A stretch of 6,896 bases of DNA from Synechococcales cyanobacterium PMM_0003. Lineage in GTDB: Bacteria > Cyanobacteriota > Cyanobacteriia > Pseudanabaenales > Pseudanabaenaceae. The translations under genes and the position numbers were made by a program. The stretch spans positions 1 through 6,896 of the forward strand of contig CASBRC010000049.1 in the NCBI GenBank assembly GCA_949128015.1, in the 5' to 3' direction. This document shows, in pieces, positions 1 through 4,632 of the stretch (positions are counted from its first letter, which is position 1; each line of letters opens with the position of its first letter). The notes below the pieces were generated by a model that did not search any database, was not told the DNA's origin, and was given only the letters and a program-made list of their open reading frames with translations.

Positions 1-1388
1 ATTTGCTGCTCAAAAGTCATGATTTGCTTAAACTCCTTATCCTGTATAGGTTCTGAGTTTTCATCAAAAAATTTGGAGACCCCGCGTACTGGGATACTGG
101 TTTGAGGTTCAGGATTTAGGGGAAATGTTTCAGTTAAACACACTTCATTAGGGGCTTGAACTGTAACGCCGCTTTCTGTAAAGGTTTCACTGTTTTGGCT
201 AGTTTTATATACTGCGATTTCATGCTCAACTAAATCGCTAGAATTATCACTAGAAGCCGCGTTACAGTTGTTCAGCAGTGGTTTCCATAGCTTCCGAAAT
301 TTATATAAGGTGGTAAGGCTGGTTTTCAGCAGCTTGGCTAGAGCCTCAAGTAGCGATCGGGTTGTCGTAAATGTTTGATTTTTGATTTGCTCGATCGCCG
401 CCATAAGCCGATCTGCATAATTAGGTTTGTCAATTTTTGGGCGATCGCTTTTTGTGGAACTGCGATTATTGCCATAGCACCAATTTTTAACCATCACATT
501 CTTGGCAATGTCTTCGGCACGATCTTGAAGATCATCTACATGGCTAGAGTATTCATAAAATCCCTTGGTATTTTTGGCAGTTGTTACGGTTGCATCTACC
601 AACTCTTGTTCATCGTCCACAGCCTTAAATACGCGATGATATTGCGCGATCGCATGAAGCAACCCGTTAGACTGCCCCTTATCAGTCCAGCCAATTTCGA
701 TCATGGATTCTAGATGCTTACACCAATCGTCATTTTTACCGTCAAGTTTGTAAGTTTTGACTTTTGGAGCATTGGCGATCGCATCTTTCAGCGTCTCCAT
801 GTCCTGACAAGCGGAAGCGCTATCCCATGCACTGAGAAAGCTTTCTAAGGATTGCGAGTATTTTTGAAAGTCGCCATCGAGTAGGTAACTACCTGTTTGC
901 AGTGGTAATCTATGCCCGTTGTATTCACTATTAAAGGCTTTGCAATTCGGGAACTGCTCCAATTGCCCACCTTGGATTTTTAAGCCTTGCTGCTCCAATG
1001 CATATCGGATTGTGCAAGCCAAATTAAAGCTATTTACCGATTCTGGCAAAGGGATATATAAATGCCATCCGCCCGAATCACTGGATTGAAGCAGAATCGA
1101 TCGCACCAATCCGATCGATTCTAGTGCCGCTTTTATTGCGCATAATCCGCGATCGGTGTGATATCTGCTCCCAGCATCAATGTCGATTACTGCATACTTG
1201 GTTGTCTTGCCAAAACGCACACCAACAAACTGAGTAACATCGCGCCATAGGTCGATCAACTGTTTGGGCTTGATGGCATACCGTTTTTGGGTTAGCCAGT
1301 TAAACGAGTCATTTTTTAGAATCCATTGCCAACCGTAGTTGCCGAAGATACTCGCAAATTTTTGTTCTTGCATGGTGAGGCTCGACAT
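1..1388 (-). CDS. AEP-type primase-like plasmid replication protein, C-terminus cut by window edge
   Basis: The frame is open from an ATG at 1388 to the window edge (462 codons, no stop), so the C-terminus is missing. Seen: VIDIDAG (about residues 67-73) fits the DxD metal motif of archaeo-eukaryotic primases; SGGWHLY (105-111) fits the second motif with its histidine; GQLEQFPN (141-148) followed by HRLPLQTGSYLLD (159-171) resembles the third acidic motif and the following segment of TOTE-type and other mobile-element primases. Near residues 338-370, TRSLLEALAKLLKTSLTTLY looks like a helix-turn-helix followed by LWKP. The tail is polar and probably disordered. Known: such AEP proteins act as replication primases or prim-pols on plasmids and viruses. 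Inferred: this is the replication initiator or primase of the element. The start overlaps the stop of the 85-aa gene by one base (TAATG), so translation is probably coupled; Met6 (1373) is an alternative. No helicase domain is seen in the visible part. Confidence 0.75.
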   Translation of the reverse strand, partial: MSSLTMQEQKFASIFGNYGWQWILKNDSFNWLTQKRYAIKPKQLIDLWRDVTQFVGVRFGKTTKYAVIDIDAGSRYHTDRGLCAIKAALESIGLVRSILLQSSDSGGWHLYIPLPESVNSFNLACTIRYALEQQGLKIQGGQLEQFPNCKAFNSEYNGHRLPLQTGSYLLDGDFQKYSQSLESFLSAWDSASACQDMETLKDAIANAPKVKTYKLDGKNDDWCKHLESMIEIGWTDKGQSNGLLHAIAQYHRVFKAVDDEQELVDATVTTAKNTKGFYEYSSHVDDLQDRAEDIAKNVMVKNWCYGNNRSSTKSDRPKIDKPNYADRLMAAIEQIKNQTFTTTRSLLEALAKLLKTSLTTLYKFRKLWKPLLNNCNAASSDNSSDLVEHEIAVYKTSQNSETFTESGVTVQAPNEVCLTETFPLNPEPQTSIPVRGVSKFFDENSEPIQDKEFKQIMTFEQQ

Positions 1389-1645
1389 TATGCTTGCCCC
1401 CCTTCATTGCAAATTTCTTCAGCTAGACCGACATATTCCCTGTAAGCAGCAATATCGCGATCGCTCAATACATGACGATTTTTAAAGCAGTGGTAAATCG
1501 GTTCGTGACGTTGGAGCCAGTAGAGGTTACTGATTACTCTCAATAAATTTTGATGTGCTTTAACGCTTATGTAGTAAGCATCCGTGCTAAAATTGAGGGA
1601 GCGCCGAGACACAGAGTCTTTACAGCGACTACGTTTTTGAGGCAT
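1388..1645 (-). CDS. Small hypothetical protein (85 aa) coupled to the primase-like gene
   Basis: I do not recognise a named family. The protein starts very basic (MPQKRSRCKDSVSRR), then has an aromatic-rich middle (YYISVKAHQNLLRVISNLYW) and an amphipathic, acidic C-terminus (DRDIAAYREYVGLAEEICNE). This looks like a compact helical domain with no membrane segment. Its TAA stop shares one base with the primase ATG (TAATG), so the two are almost certainly co-translated and a role in replication, such as an accessory DNA-binding factor, is plausible but inferred. No good Shine-Dalgarno lies before the ATG at 1645. A better-placed GTAGG occurs about 22 nt upstream, which is too far to be convincing. 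The gene lies just downstream of a terminator-like hairpin, so it may have its own promoter in 1646-1739; only a weak TAAACT box is visible there. Confidence 0.6.
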   Translation of the reverse strand: MPQKRSRCKDSVSRRSLNFSTDAYYISVKAHQNLLRVISNLYWLQRHEPIYHCFKNRHVLSDRDIAAYREYVGLAEEICNEGGQA

Positions 1646-1739
1646 GATGGTATTACCAGTGAATGCCTACCGCTTGCAATTCTTCGTGCCGTGGAAAGTT
1701 TAAAGAATTGATTAGGTAGAGCGTAAACAAAATAGATTG

Positions 1740-1772
1740 AAACCCACAGGTGGCTATGCTGCTTGTGGGTTT
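1740..1772 (-). terminator. Hairpin terminator at the 3' end of the second RHH gene
   Basis: AAACCCACA (1740-1748) pairs perfectly with TGTGGGTTT (1764-1772), with two more possible pairs inside. Read on the minus strand, the hairpin covers the last codons and stop (1754-1756) of the RHH gene and is followed by a moderately T-rich stretch (CAATCTATTTTG). It would separate that gene from the 85-aa/primase pair. On the plus strand it is followed by TTTTGCTTTTGG, so it could work in both directions. Confidence 0.55.
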
Positions 1773-1906
1773 TGCTTTTGGATGAACTCAGCGATCGCAG
1801 TACGAACCATCTCAGAGCGATTCATCTTGAGTGATGCCGCTACATCGGTATAATGGTCGATCGCCACTTGCTCAACTTTTAAAGTCAAAAGTTTTTTTGT
1901 AGACAT
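1754..1906 (-). CDS. Ribbon-helix-helix (CopG-like) DNA-binding protein, 50 aa
   Basis: The translation from 1906 has the RHH pattern: a short strand (KKLLTLKVEQ, residues 4-13), helix 1 (AIDHYTDVAASLK, 15-27), the turn residues MNRSEM, and helix 2 (MVRTAIAEFIQKQ). RHH proteins dimerise and insert the paired strands into the DNA major groove. Typical roles are plasmid copy-number repressors, antitoxins or partition adaptors. I chose Met11 of a longer frame (Met1 at 1936) because a good TATACT box lies at 1938-1943, which places the transcript start near 1931 and leaves the upstream ATG outside the mRNA. The gene stands alone between an AT-rich spacer and a terminator. GTATATAC (1939-1946), overlapping the -10, could be an autoregulatory operator. 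No toxin partner is adjacent. Confidence 0.7.
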   Translation of the reverse strand: MSTKKLLTLKVEQVAIDHYTDVAASLKMNRSEMVRTAIAEFIQKQNPQAA

Positions 1907-1937
1907 AATTAAAAAACAAATACCTGCAACTTTCACT

Positions 1938-1943
1938 AGTATA
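1938..1943 (-). promoter_or_regulatory. Probable -10 box (TATACT) of the second RHH gene
   Basis: TATACT on the minus strand matches the sigma-70 -10 consensus at five of six positions and lies 31 nt before the chosen ATG. No good -35 is visible at the normal spacing. The box lies within ACTAGT and GTATATAC, two overlapping palindromes (1935-1946), suggesting an operator that overlaps the promoter. Confidence 0.4.
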
Positions 1944-1946
1944 TAC

Positions 1947-2233
1947 GATCATTTTCAAAAATAAGAGACACATTAGCAAAAGATAAATATCTGTAACTTA
2001 TTGAATACTCAAATATTAAAAAGCAAGAAGCATATTGATTGACTAGAGTTAGTTTTGAGGTTTTCTAATGTTCTTAATTAATTAAATATCCTATCTGATA
2101 TATTGAAATACAGATAAGTTGTCAACTACTTTTTAAAACTAGATTAAACTCAAATACCATTAGGGGACAGGCTTTCATGTTTCATGCAGACTCTTAAGCT
2201 TGTTTCCGATTAACCATTGGCTCGATAGAAAAA
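1947..2233. other. AT-rich non-coding spacer with small inverted repeats
   Basis: This stretch of about 290 bp has no convincing gene and is strongly AT-rich (for example TTAATTAATTAAATAT around 2076-2089). It contains TATCTG/CAGATA (2092-2097 and 2111-2116), a more distant TATCTGTA/TACAGATA pair (1988-1995 and 2109-2116), and the hyphenated palindrome AGTTG-T-CAACT (2117-2127). These are the size of regulator operators. No U-tract terminator is obvious after the 213-aa gene (stop at 2234), so its transcript may run into this spacer. Confidence 0.4.
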
Positions 2234-2875
2234 TCAATCAATTCGATTTCCCTTGATATTGTCGCGATCGCCTTCGGGTAAGCCATAAGGCTCGATACCG
2301 TTATCTCGAAGCCATGATTTAAGCTCATTGAGTTCGCGACGGCTTTCATCGTCAAATGTAAGTCCATCACTTATTTGAGCTAAGTTTTGTTCTAACTGTT
2401 TGTTTTGTTGCGATAAGCGCTGATTACGTTCTTTTTCAGTACGAATCACACCAAAAGCATCGTCAAACCTACGTTCTAGAGATTCAGTGGTTAGGGAAAC
2501 TGTCAAAAGTAATGCTGAACGATTACCCCGAAAACTTTCCCATGCCCAATAGAGGGCAACTAGTTCTAGTGGTAAGCCTCTAATTCTTGTTTGACCTTGC
2601 GATCCGCCTTCACCTATATCGACAGTTAGATTTTCTGGCTGATAGTTGTCTGTAGACTCATCAGGCAAAAAATCGAAAGTGCCTTGAACTTCTCCTAGTA
2701 AGCGTTTGAGAGCCTTAGATTGCAAAAAATCGAAAGTGCCTCTAGCAGGTTTTCCGACGCATTCAGCAGCTTGGCTCAATGACATCCGATAGCTACCGTC
2801 AGTCAATTGGAAAGCATCAACGATTAGATCGCCGATCGCCACAGTTGCGCGGGTAGCCTTGATCGACTCACTCAT
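2234..2875 (-). CDS. Conserved cyanobacterial mobile-element protein (213 aa), coiled-coil C-terminus
   Basis: I recognise the general type (cyanobacterial hypothetical proteins with SYRMSLSQAA, then LPLELVALYWAWE, then LERRFDDAFGVIRTE) but know no assigned function. The N-terminal third (residues 10-62) reads like a small DNA-binding or KilA-N/antirepressor-style domain: VAIGDLIVDAF, GSYRMSLSQAAECVG, then a helix. The middle (97-140) is a compact hydrophobic/aromatic domain. Residues 144-170 (RTEKERNQRLSQQNKQLEQN) form a clear coiled coil, and the end is acidic and polar. GTFDFL occurs twice (46-51 and 65-70) because of an exact 20-bp DNA repeat. The ATG overlaps the end of the upstream RHH gene by 8 nt, so the two are an operon and probably act together. 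The regulatory role is inferred only. Confidence 0.6.
   Translation of the reverse strand: MSESIKATRATVAIGDLIVDAFQLTDGSYRMSLSQAAECVGKPARGTFDFLQSKALKRLLGEVQGTFDFLPDESTDNYQPENLTVDIGEGGSQGQTRIRGLPLELVALYWAWESFRGNRSALLLTVSLTTESLERRFDDAFGVIRTEKERNQRLSQQNKQLEQNLAQISDGLTFDDESRRELNELKSWLRDNGIEPYGLPEGDRDNIKGNRID
2665..2741. repeat. Pair of exact 20-bp direct repeats inside the 213-aa gene
   Basis: AGGCACTTTCGATTTTTTGC (minus-strand reading) occurs at 2665-2684 and 2722-2741, exactly 57 bp apart, so the reading frame is kept. Each copy encodes GTFDFL plus flanking bases. The sequence between the copies is not itself duplicated beyond this. Confidence 0.85.
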
Positions 2876-3083
2876 GATTTTTGGGTTTGGCGGGATCGCT
2901 TATGTTTCCATATTCCTTAATCAAGGCTTGCTCAACCAAGCTAGTTACAGAAGTGTCCTTGTCTATAGCAAGCTTGGCTATTGTCTTTTTTAGATCTGAG
3001 TCGATCAATATCTGTAATTTTGCTTTTGCCATTTCATGTTTAAAACTTTCTGATAAACATGATGGCATTGTTATTCGATTCAT
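2868..3083 (-). CDS. Ribbon-helix-helix DNA-binding protein, operon partner of the 213-aa gene
   Basis: The RHH core is AKAKLQILID (strand, residues 19-28), SDLKKTIAKLAIDKD (helix 1), TSVTSLVEQALIKEYG (helix 2), followed by a short charged tail. Such proteins are dimeric repressors, antitoxins or partition adaptors. The frame has two plausible starts: Met1 at 3083, preceded by a closely spaced AGG, and Met18 at 3032 (MAKAKLQ), which would give the standard compact RHH protein of 54 aa. I keep the longer form only provisionally. The stop (2868-2870) lies 8 nt inside the next gene, so translation is probably coupled. Upstream repeats at 3089-3123 are candidate operators for this protein, which would make it an autoregulator and possibly a regulator of the divergent plus-strand operon. 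Confidence 0.65.
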   Translation of the reverse strand: MNRITMPSCLSESFKHEMAKAKLQILIDSDLKKTIAKLAIDKDTSVTSLVEQALIKEYGNISDPAKPKNHE

Positions 3084-3088
3084 TGACC

Positions 3089-3127
3089 TAACGCATCATT
3101 TAATCATTTGATGTTAGCATCATATAG
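3089..3127 (-). promoter_or_regulatory. Putative promoter/operator of the first RHH gene
   Basis: GCATCAT is repeated at 3093-3099 and 3117-3123 (24 bp apart). TAAC-gc-ATCA (3089-3098) and TGATGTTA (3109-3116) form an interrupted inverted repeat. On the minus strand a weak -10-like TATATG lies at 3121-3126. The arrangement suits autoregulation by the RHH dimer encoded just downstream. This is inferred from position and symmetry. Confidence 0.3.
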
Positions 3128-3171
3128 CAAAGGCGATCGCATTGCCTACTAAAACTACGCGATCGCCTTTG
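3128..3171. repeat. 13-bp perfect inverted repeat containing HIP1 in each arm
   Basis: CAAAGGCGATCGC (3128-3140) and GCGATCGCCTTTG (3159-3171) are perfect inverted copies around an 18-nt loop, in the gap between divergent transcription units. HIP1 alone would explain eight matching bases per arm. The extra five (CAAAG/CTTTG) make this a real hairpin or a dyad operator for a divergently acting regulator. Confidence 0.7.
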
Positions 3172-3200
3172 TATCCCCTTTATCAAGAGATATACAGATT

Positions 3201-3470
3201 ATGGCAGCTAAGACAGCTAAAACAACCGAACTCACGCCCGAACCTGTAACCACACCGTTAACCGATTTAACCTCGCTTAACCTCGAAGATCTGCTTGCAG
3301 ATTCACTTCTTGAATCGATCGATTGGAGCAAAGTGAAAGCTCTGATGATCGAGAAAGCACAATCAAAATTCTGGGCATGGATAAGCTCCGTATCCCCTGC
3401 TAGTGATGTGAGCTTGGCACTTTTGCCAGATGCGATCGCAATTGGTGCTAGTGAGGTGAGCAATGATTAA
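3201..3470 (+). CDS. Hypothetical protein (89 aa), first gene of the small-gene operon
   Basis: I do not recognise the family. The N-terminus (residues 1-24) is Thr/Ala/Pro-rich and probably disordered. The centre, about residues 25-62 (LNLEDLLADSLLESIDWSKV, then KALMIEKAQSKFWAWI), is a predicted amphipathic helical region with conserved-looking Trp residues. The C-terminus is small-residue rich. The protein is acidic and has no membrane segment. The Shine-Dalgarno is weak (AAGAG at 3185-3189, about 11 nt before the ATG). Its 3' end overlaps the next gene by 8 nt (ATGATTAA). As the first gene in a chain of overlapping genes, it probably shares a function with the acidic and membrane proteins that follow. 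Confidence 0.55.
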   Translation: MAAKTAKTTELTPEPVTTPLTDLTSLNLEDLLADSLLESIDWSKVKALMIEKAQSKFWAWISSVSPASDVSLALLPDAIAIGASEVSND

Positions 3471-3690
3471 AGCCTTACTAAGTGCAATTACAGGTATTCC
3501 CCAAAATATTGACGATGACGATTATCAGGAACTTTGGCAGTATCAGAAATTGATCGATGAGTTGGACATTGACGATTCCGCCGATCATGATGATGATGAC
3601 GAGTTGGACGTTGACGATTCCGCCGATCATGTTGACGATGACGATGACGATCAAGACGATGAACCACCAAAAAAATGGTGGCAATTATGA
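3463..3690 (+). CDS. Highly acidic Asp-rich repeat protein (75 aa)
   Basis: After a short helical N-terminus (MIKALLSAITGIPQN), most of the protein is Asp-rich. It contains a 14-residue tandem repeat, ELDIDDSADHDDDD followed by ELDVDDSADHVDDD, ending in PPKKWWQL. It should be disordered and very acidic. A DNA mimic, a metal-binding tail or an electrostatic partner for the strongly basic N-terminus of the next gene's product are all possible; none is shown. The ribosome site is good (GAGGTGAG just before the ATG), and the gene overlaps its neighbours by 8 nt upstream and 4 nt downstream (ATGA), as expected for a coupled operon. Confidence 0.55.
   Translation: MIKALLSAITGIPQNIDDDDYQELWQYQKLIDELDIDDSADHDDDDELDVDDSADHVDDDDDDQDDEPPKKWWQL
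3559..3642. repeat. 42-bp tandem duplication inside the acidic gene
   Basis: Two head-to-tail 42-bp units (3559-3600, 3601-3642) begin GAGTTGGAC and share TTGACGATTCCGCCGATCAT. They differ at only a few positions near the end of each unit and at one base in the ATT/GTT codon. They encode ELDxDDSADHxDDD twice, so copy number could vary without changing frame. Confidence 0.9.
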
Positions 3691-3914
3691 AAACATTACC
3701 CCGCCGCCGCTACAGGCTCAAATCTGCACAACCTAGACGCATTAGAAAGCCAAAAATCAAAAACTACATCATCATTTTTTTGATAGTTTCTTGCGTTCTA
3801 TTGGCTATTCCGTTTTTGATTTTGGCTCTATTACCTTTGTCGCTTGCCTTTATTTTGTTGGCGATCGCAGTTGGTTTAAAGGTTTTTTTGAGTGAGGTTG
3901 AAAGCAGTGCTTAA
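3687..3914 (+). CDS. Small basic membrane protein (75 aa)
   Basis: The start at 3687 is preferred because its ATG overlaps the previous stop as ATGA and follows GGTGG at a good distance; an in-frame ATG at 3675 would add four residues. The N-terminus is strongly basic (MKTLPRRRYRLK, then RRIRKPKIK), followed by one long hydrophobic stretch or a tight helical hairpin (IIIFLIVSCVLLAIPFLILA, then LLPLSLAFILLAIAVGLKVF). By the positive-inside rule the Arg-rich tail faces the cytoplasm. Family and function are unknown. Lying between the acidic protein and another membrane protein, it may anchor a small membrane complex. The C-terminus overlaps the next, GTG-started gene by 8 nt. Confidence 0.6.
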   Translation: MKTLPRRRYRLKSAQPRRIRKPKIKNYIIIFLIVSCVLLAIPFLILALLPLSLAFILLAIAVGLKVFLSEVESSA

Positions 3915-4062
3915 AAACTTCTCTCCAGACGACAAAGACAAAATCATCATCATGGGATTTTTGCTGTTGATTTTTGCCACTATTACCGCTTTTTCAGTTG
4001 GCACTGCAACAGGTTTTGGATTAGCTAAAACAGTACGGATACAGGTAGGTTTTCATGATTAA
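3907..4062 (+). CDS. Single-span membrane microprotein (51 aa, GTG start)
   Basis: This short gene uses GTG at 3907, with GTGAGG about 9 nt upstream, and ends at TAA 4060-4062. It fills the only gap in an otherwise continuous overlapping operon, overlapping the upstream gene by 8 nt and the downstream gene by 8 nt (ATGATTAA, the same junction as at 3463). The product starts with a charged segment (MLKNFSPDDKDK, with the initiator GTG read as Met), followed by a hydrophobic span (IIIMGFLLLIFATITAFSVG) and a Gly/Ala-rich end with KTVRIQVGFHD. It is probably a one-span inner-membrane protein. Function is unknown. Confidence 0.6.
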   Translation: MLKNFSPDDKDKIIIMGFLLLIFATITAFSVGTATGFGLAKTVRIQVGFHD

Positions 4063-4351
4063 ACTGCTGTTTGCTACTGGCTTCTCATGCTTGGCAGTTG
4101 GCAGTATTTGCGGATATCTAATCTCAGAAAACTCCCGATCGCCTAGCCAATCAGTTCAAGCTCAACCCGTCGCCCCTACTCCAAAAACTAATCGCAAGGA
4201 ACTAGAAGATCGGTATGTTGCATCGATCAATAAATTCAACTTTCGAGTAGACAAAGCCGATTTAGTATCTCTAACCGATGAGCAAATTAACAATGAGGTT
4301 TATCGCCTTGAGACACTTTTGAGAGCAGGTAAAGCCTACACAAAACCTTAA
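4055..4351 (+). CDS. Signal-anchored small protein (98 aa), last gene of the operon
   Basis: The N-terminus (MIKLLFATGFSCLAVGSICG) is a hydrophobic signal or anchor; the cysteines do not sit in a proper lipobox. A Pro/Gln/Ser linker (about residues 26-45) follows, then a charged helical domain (KELEDRYVASINKFNFRVDK, then LTDEQINNEVYRLETLLRAG). It is probably anchored in the membrane with the helical domain outside the cytoplasm. The ribosome site AGGTAGG lies 6 nt before the ATG. A terminator follows the stop directly, so this closes the operon. I do not recognise the family; a small structural part of a membrane complex with the downstream ATPase is possible but unproven. Confidence 0.6.
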   Translation: MIKLLFATGFSCLAVGSICGYLISENSRSPSQSVQAQPVAPTPKTNRKELEDRYVASINKFNFRVDKADLVSLTDEQINNEVYRLETLLRAGKAYTKP

Positions 4352-4368
4352 TCAATTTAAGAACACTT

Positions 4369-4408
4369 AAAAACTCAAAGCCCTATATCTAAAAGGTTTT
4401 GAGTTTTT
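4369..4408 (+). terminator. Rho-independent terminator of the small-gene operon
   Basis: AAAAACTCAAA (4369-4379) pairs with TTTGAGTTTTT (4398-4408). The stem extends inward by a G-T and two C-G pairs (14 bp in total) around a 12-nt loop, with a T-run at the 3' side. It separates the five-gene operon from the ATPase gene, whose native start lies only 25 nt beyond. Confidence 0.75.
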
Positions 4409-4421
4409 TACTATTAAGACC

Positions 4422-4435
4422 AGGAAGAAAACATG
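4422..4435 (+). promoter_or_regulatory. Orphaned native ribosome site and start codon of the ATPase gene
   Basis: AGGAAG (4422-4427), AAAAC, then ATG (4433-4435) is the best Shine-Dalgarno/start pair in the window. It no longer leads into the ATPase frame because the 174-bp insertion follows eight codons later. Confidence 0.75.
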
Positions 4436-4471
4436 ACAGCATTTACAAGAACTGAATTGGGAGCATCTTAG
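4433..4471 (+). pseudogene. Severed 5' stub of the ATPase gene (12 codons)
   Basis: From the native ATG the frame reads MTAFTRTELGAS and stops at TAG 4469-4471 inside the left terminal repeat. Joining codons up to ACTGAATT (ending 4458) directly to 4642 restores MTAFTRTEFHTSQVLL in frame with the rest of the ATPase. The stub is therefore the original N-terminus, cut off by the insertion. If translated it would now be a 12-aa upstream peptide. Confidence 0.85.
4450..4458. repeat. Target-site duplication, left copy
   Basis: AACTGAATT abuts the left terminal repeat and is identical to 4633-4641. The next base on either side differs, so the duplication is exactly 9 bp. Confidence 0.88.
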
Positions 4472-4486
4472 TTTGGCGCTAAGTAT
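4459..4486 (+). repeat. Left terminal inverted repeat of the MITE (28 bp)
   Basis: It is the perfect reverse complement of 4605-4632. It contains the TAG (4469-4471) that ends the severed native frame. Just inside it, CTAAGTATTTATACT (4479-4493) occurs again in the same orientation at 4595-4609, because the inner end of the repeat is itself nearly palindromic. Confidence 0.9.
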
Positions 4487-4500
4487 TTATACTCATTCTC

Positions 4501-4525
4501 GAAAACCTTGAATAGCAAGGCTTTC
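4501..4525. repeat. Small hairpin inside the MITE
   Basis: CCTTG (4506-4510) pairs with CAAGG (4516-4520) around a 5-nt loop. After one A/C mismatch the stem continues with GAAA (4501-4504) and TTTC (4522-4525). It is an RNA- or DNA-level structure with no known role. Confidence 0.5.
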
Positions 4526-4603
4526 TAAAAAATATAGTAATCTTACAAAAAAGTGAAATGGCGATCCAAGGGGCTGAGATGGCGGAATTTCGTTCTAAGT
4601 ATT

Positions 4604-4609
4604 TATACT
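4604..4609 (+). promoter_or_regulatory. -10-like TATACT in the right terminal repeat, facing the ATPase gene
   Basis: TATACT matches five of six -10 consensus positions. It would start RNA near 4616, only about 9 nt before the ATG at 4625. No matching -35 is visible. If active, the MITE supplies both the promoter and the start codon. The left copy at 4488-4493 has the same box, so the mere presence of the motif is not proof. Confidence 0.35.
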
Positions 4610-4632
4610 TAGCGCCAAACTAAGATGCTCCC
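4605..4632 (-). repeat. Right terminal inverted repeat of the MITE (28 bp), carries the new start codon
   Basis: It is the exact inverse of 4459-4486. The sequence CTAAGATGCTCCC near its outer end contains ATG at 4625-4627, in frame with the ATPase. In a transcript covering both arms this ATG would be buried in a 28-bp stem. Confidence 0.9.

Larger units (their letters stand above)
4459..4632. mobile_element. MITE-like non-autonomous transposon (174 bp)
   Basis: The ends are 28-bp perfect inverted repeats beginning GGGAGCATCTTAGTTTGGCG (4459-4486 and, inverted, 4605-4632), extending to 35 bp with two mismatches. A 9-bp target duplication flanks it. The interior of about 118 bp has no gene, only a small hairpin (4501-4525). 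Short length, terminal repeats, target duplication and absence of transposase define a MITE, which would be moved by a transposase encoded elsewhere. The 9-bp duplication narrows the parent family, but I cannot assign it. It lies in codon 9 of the ATPase gene; the right repeat carries the ATG now used (4625) and a TATACT box (4604-4609). Confidence 0.9.

Noticed and set aside
375..713. 112-aa plus-strand hydrophobic frame
   Set aside because: It lies antisense within the primase-like gene, whose motifs and continuous frame are convincing.
1986..3017. AATATCTGTAA present at 1986-1996 and 3007-3017
   Set aside because: It is an exact 11-mer shared by an AT-rich spacer and a coding region, with no further symmetry or context; it may be chance.
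1754..3083. The two RHH genes as antitoxins of toxin-antitoxin pairs
   Set aside because: No toxin-like partner is adjacent: one RHH gene is followed by the 213-aa coiled-coil protein and the other by a terminator.
2881..3111. 76-aa plus-strand frame
   Set aside because: It is the antisense shadow of the RHH gene at 2868-3083.
3155..3463. 102-aa minus-strand frame
   Set aside because: It is antisense to the first gene of the overlapping operon and has no supporting signals.
3478..3684. 68- and 60-aa minus-strand frames rich in Val/Ile or His/Arg
   Set aside because: They are the complement of the Asp-rich repeats (GAC/GAT read backwards as GTC/ATC), not genes.
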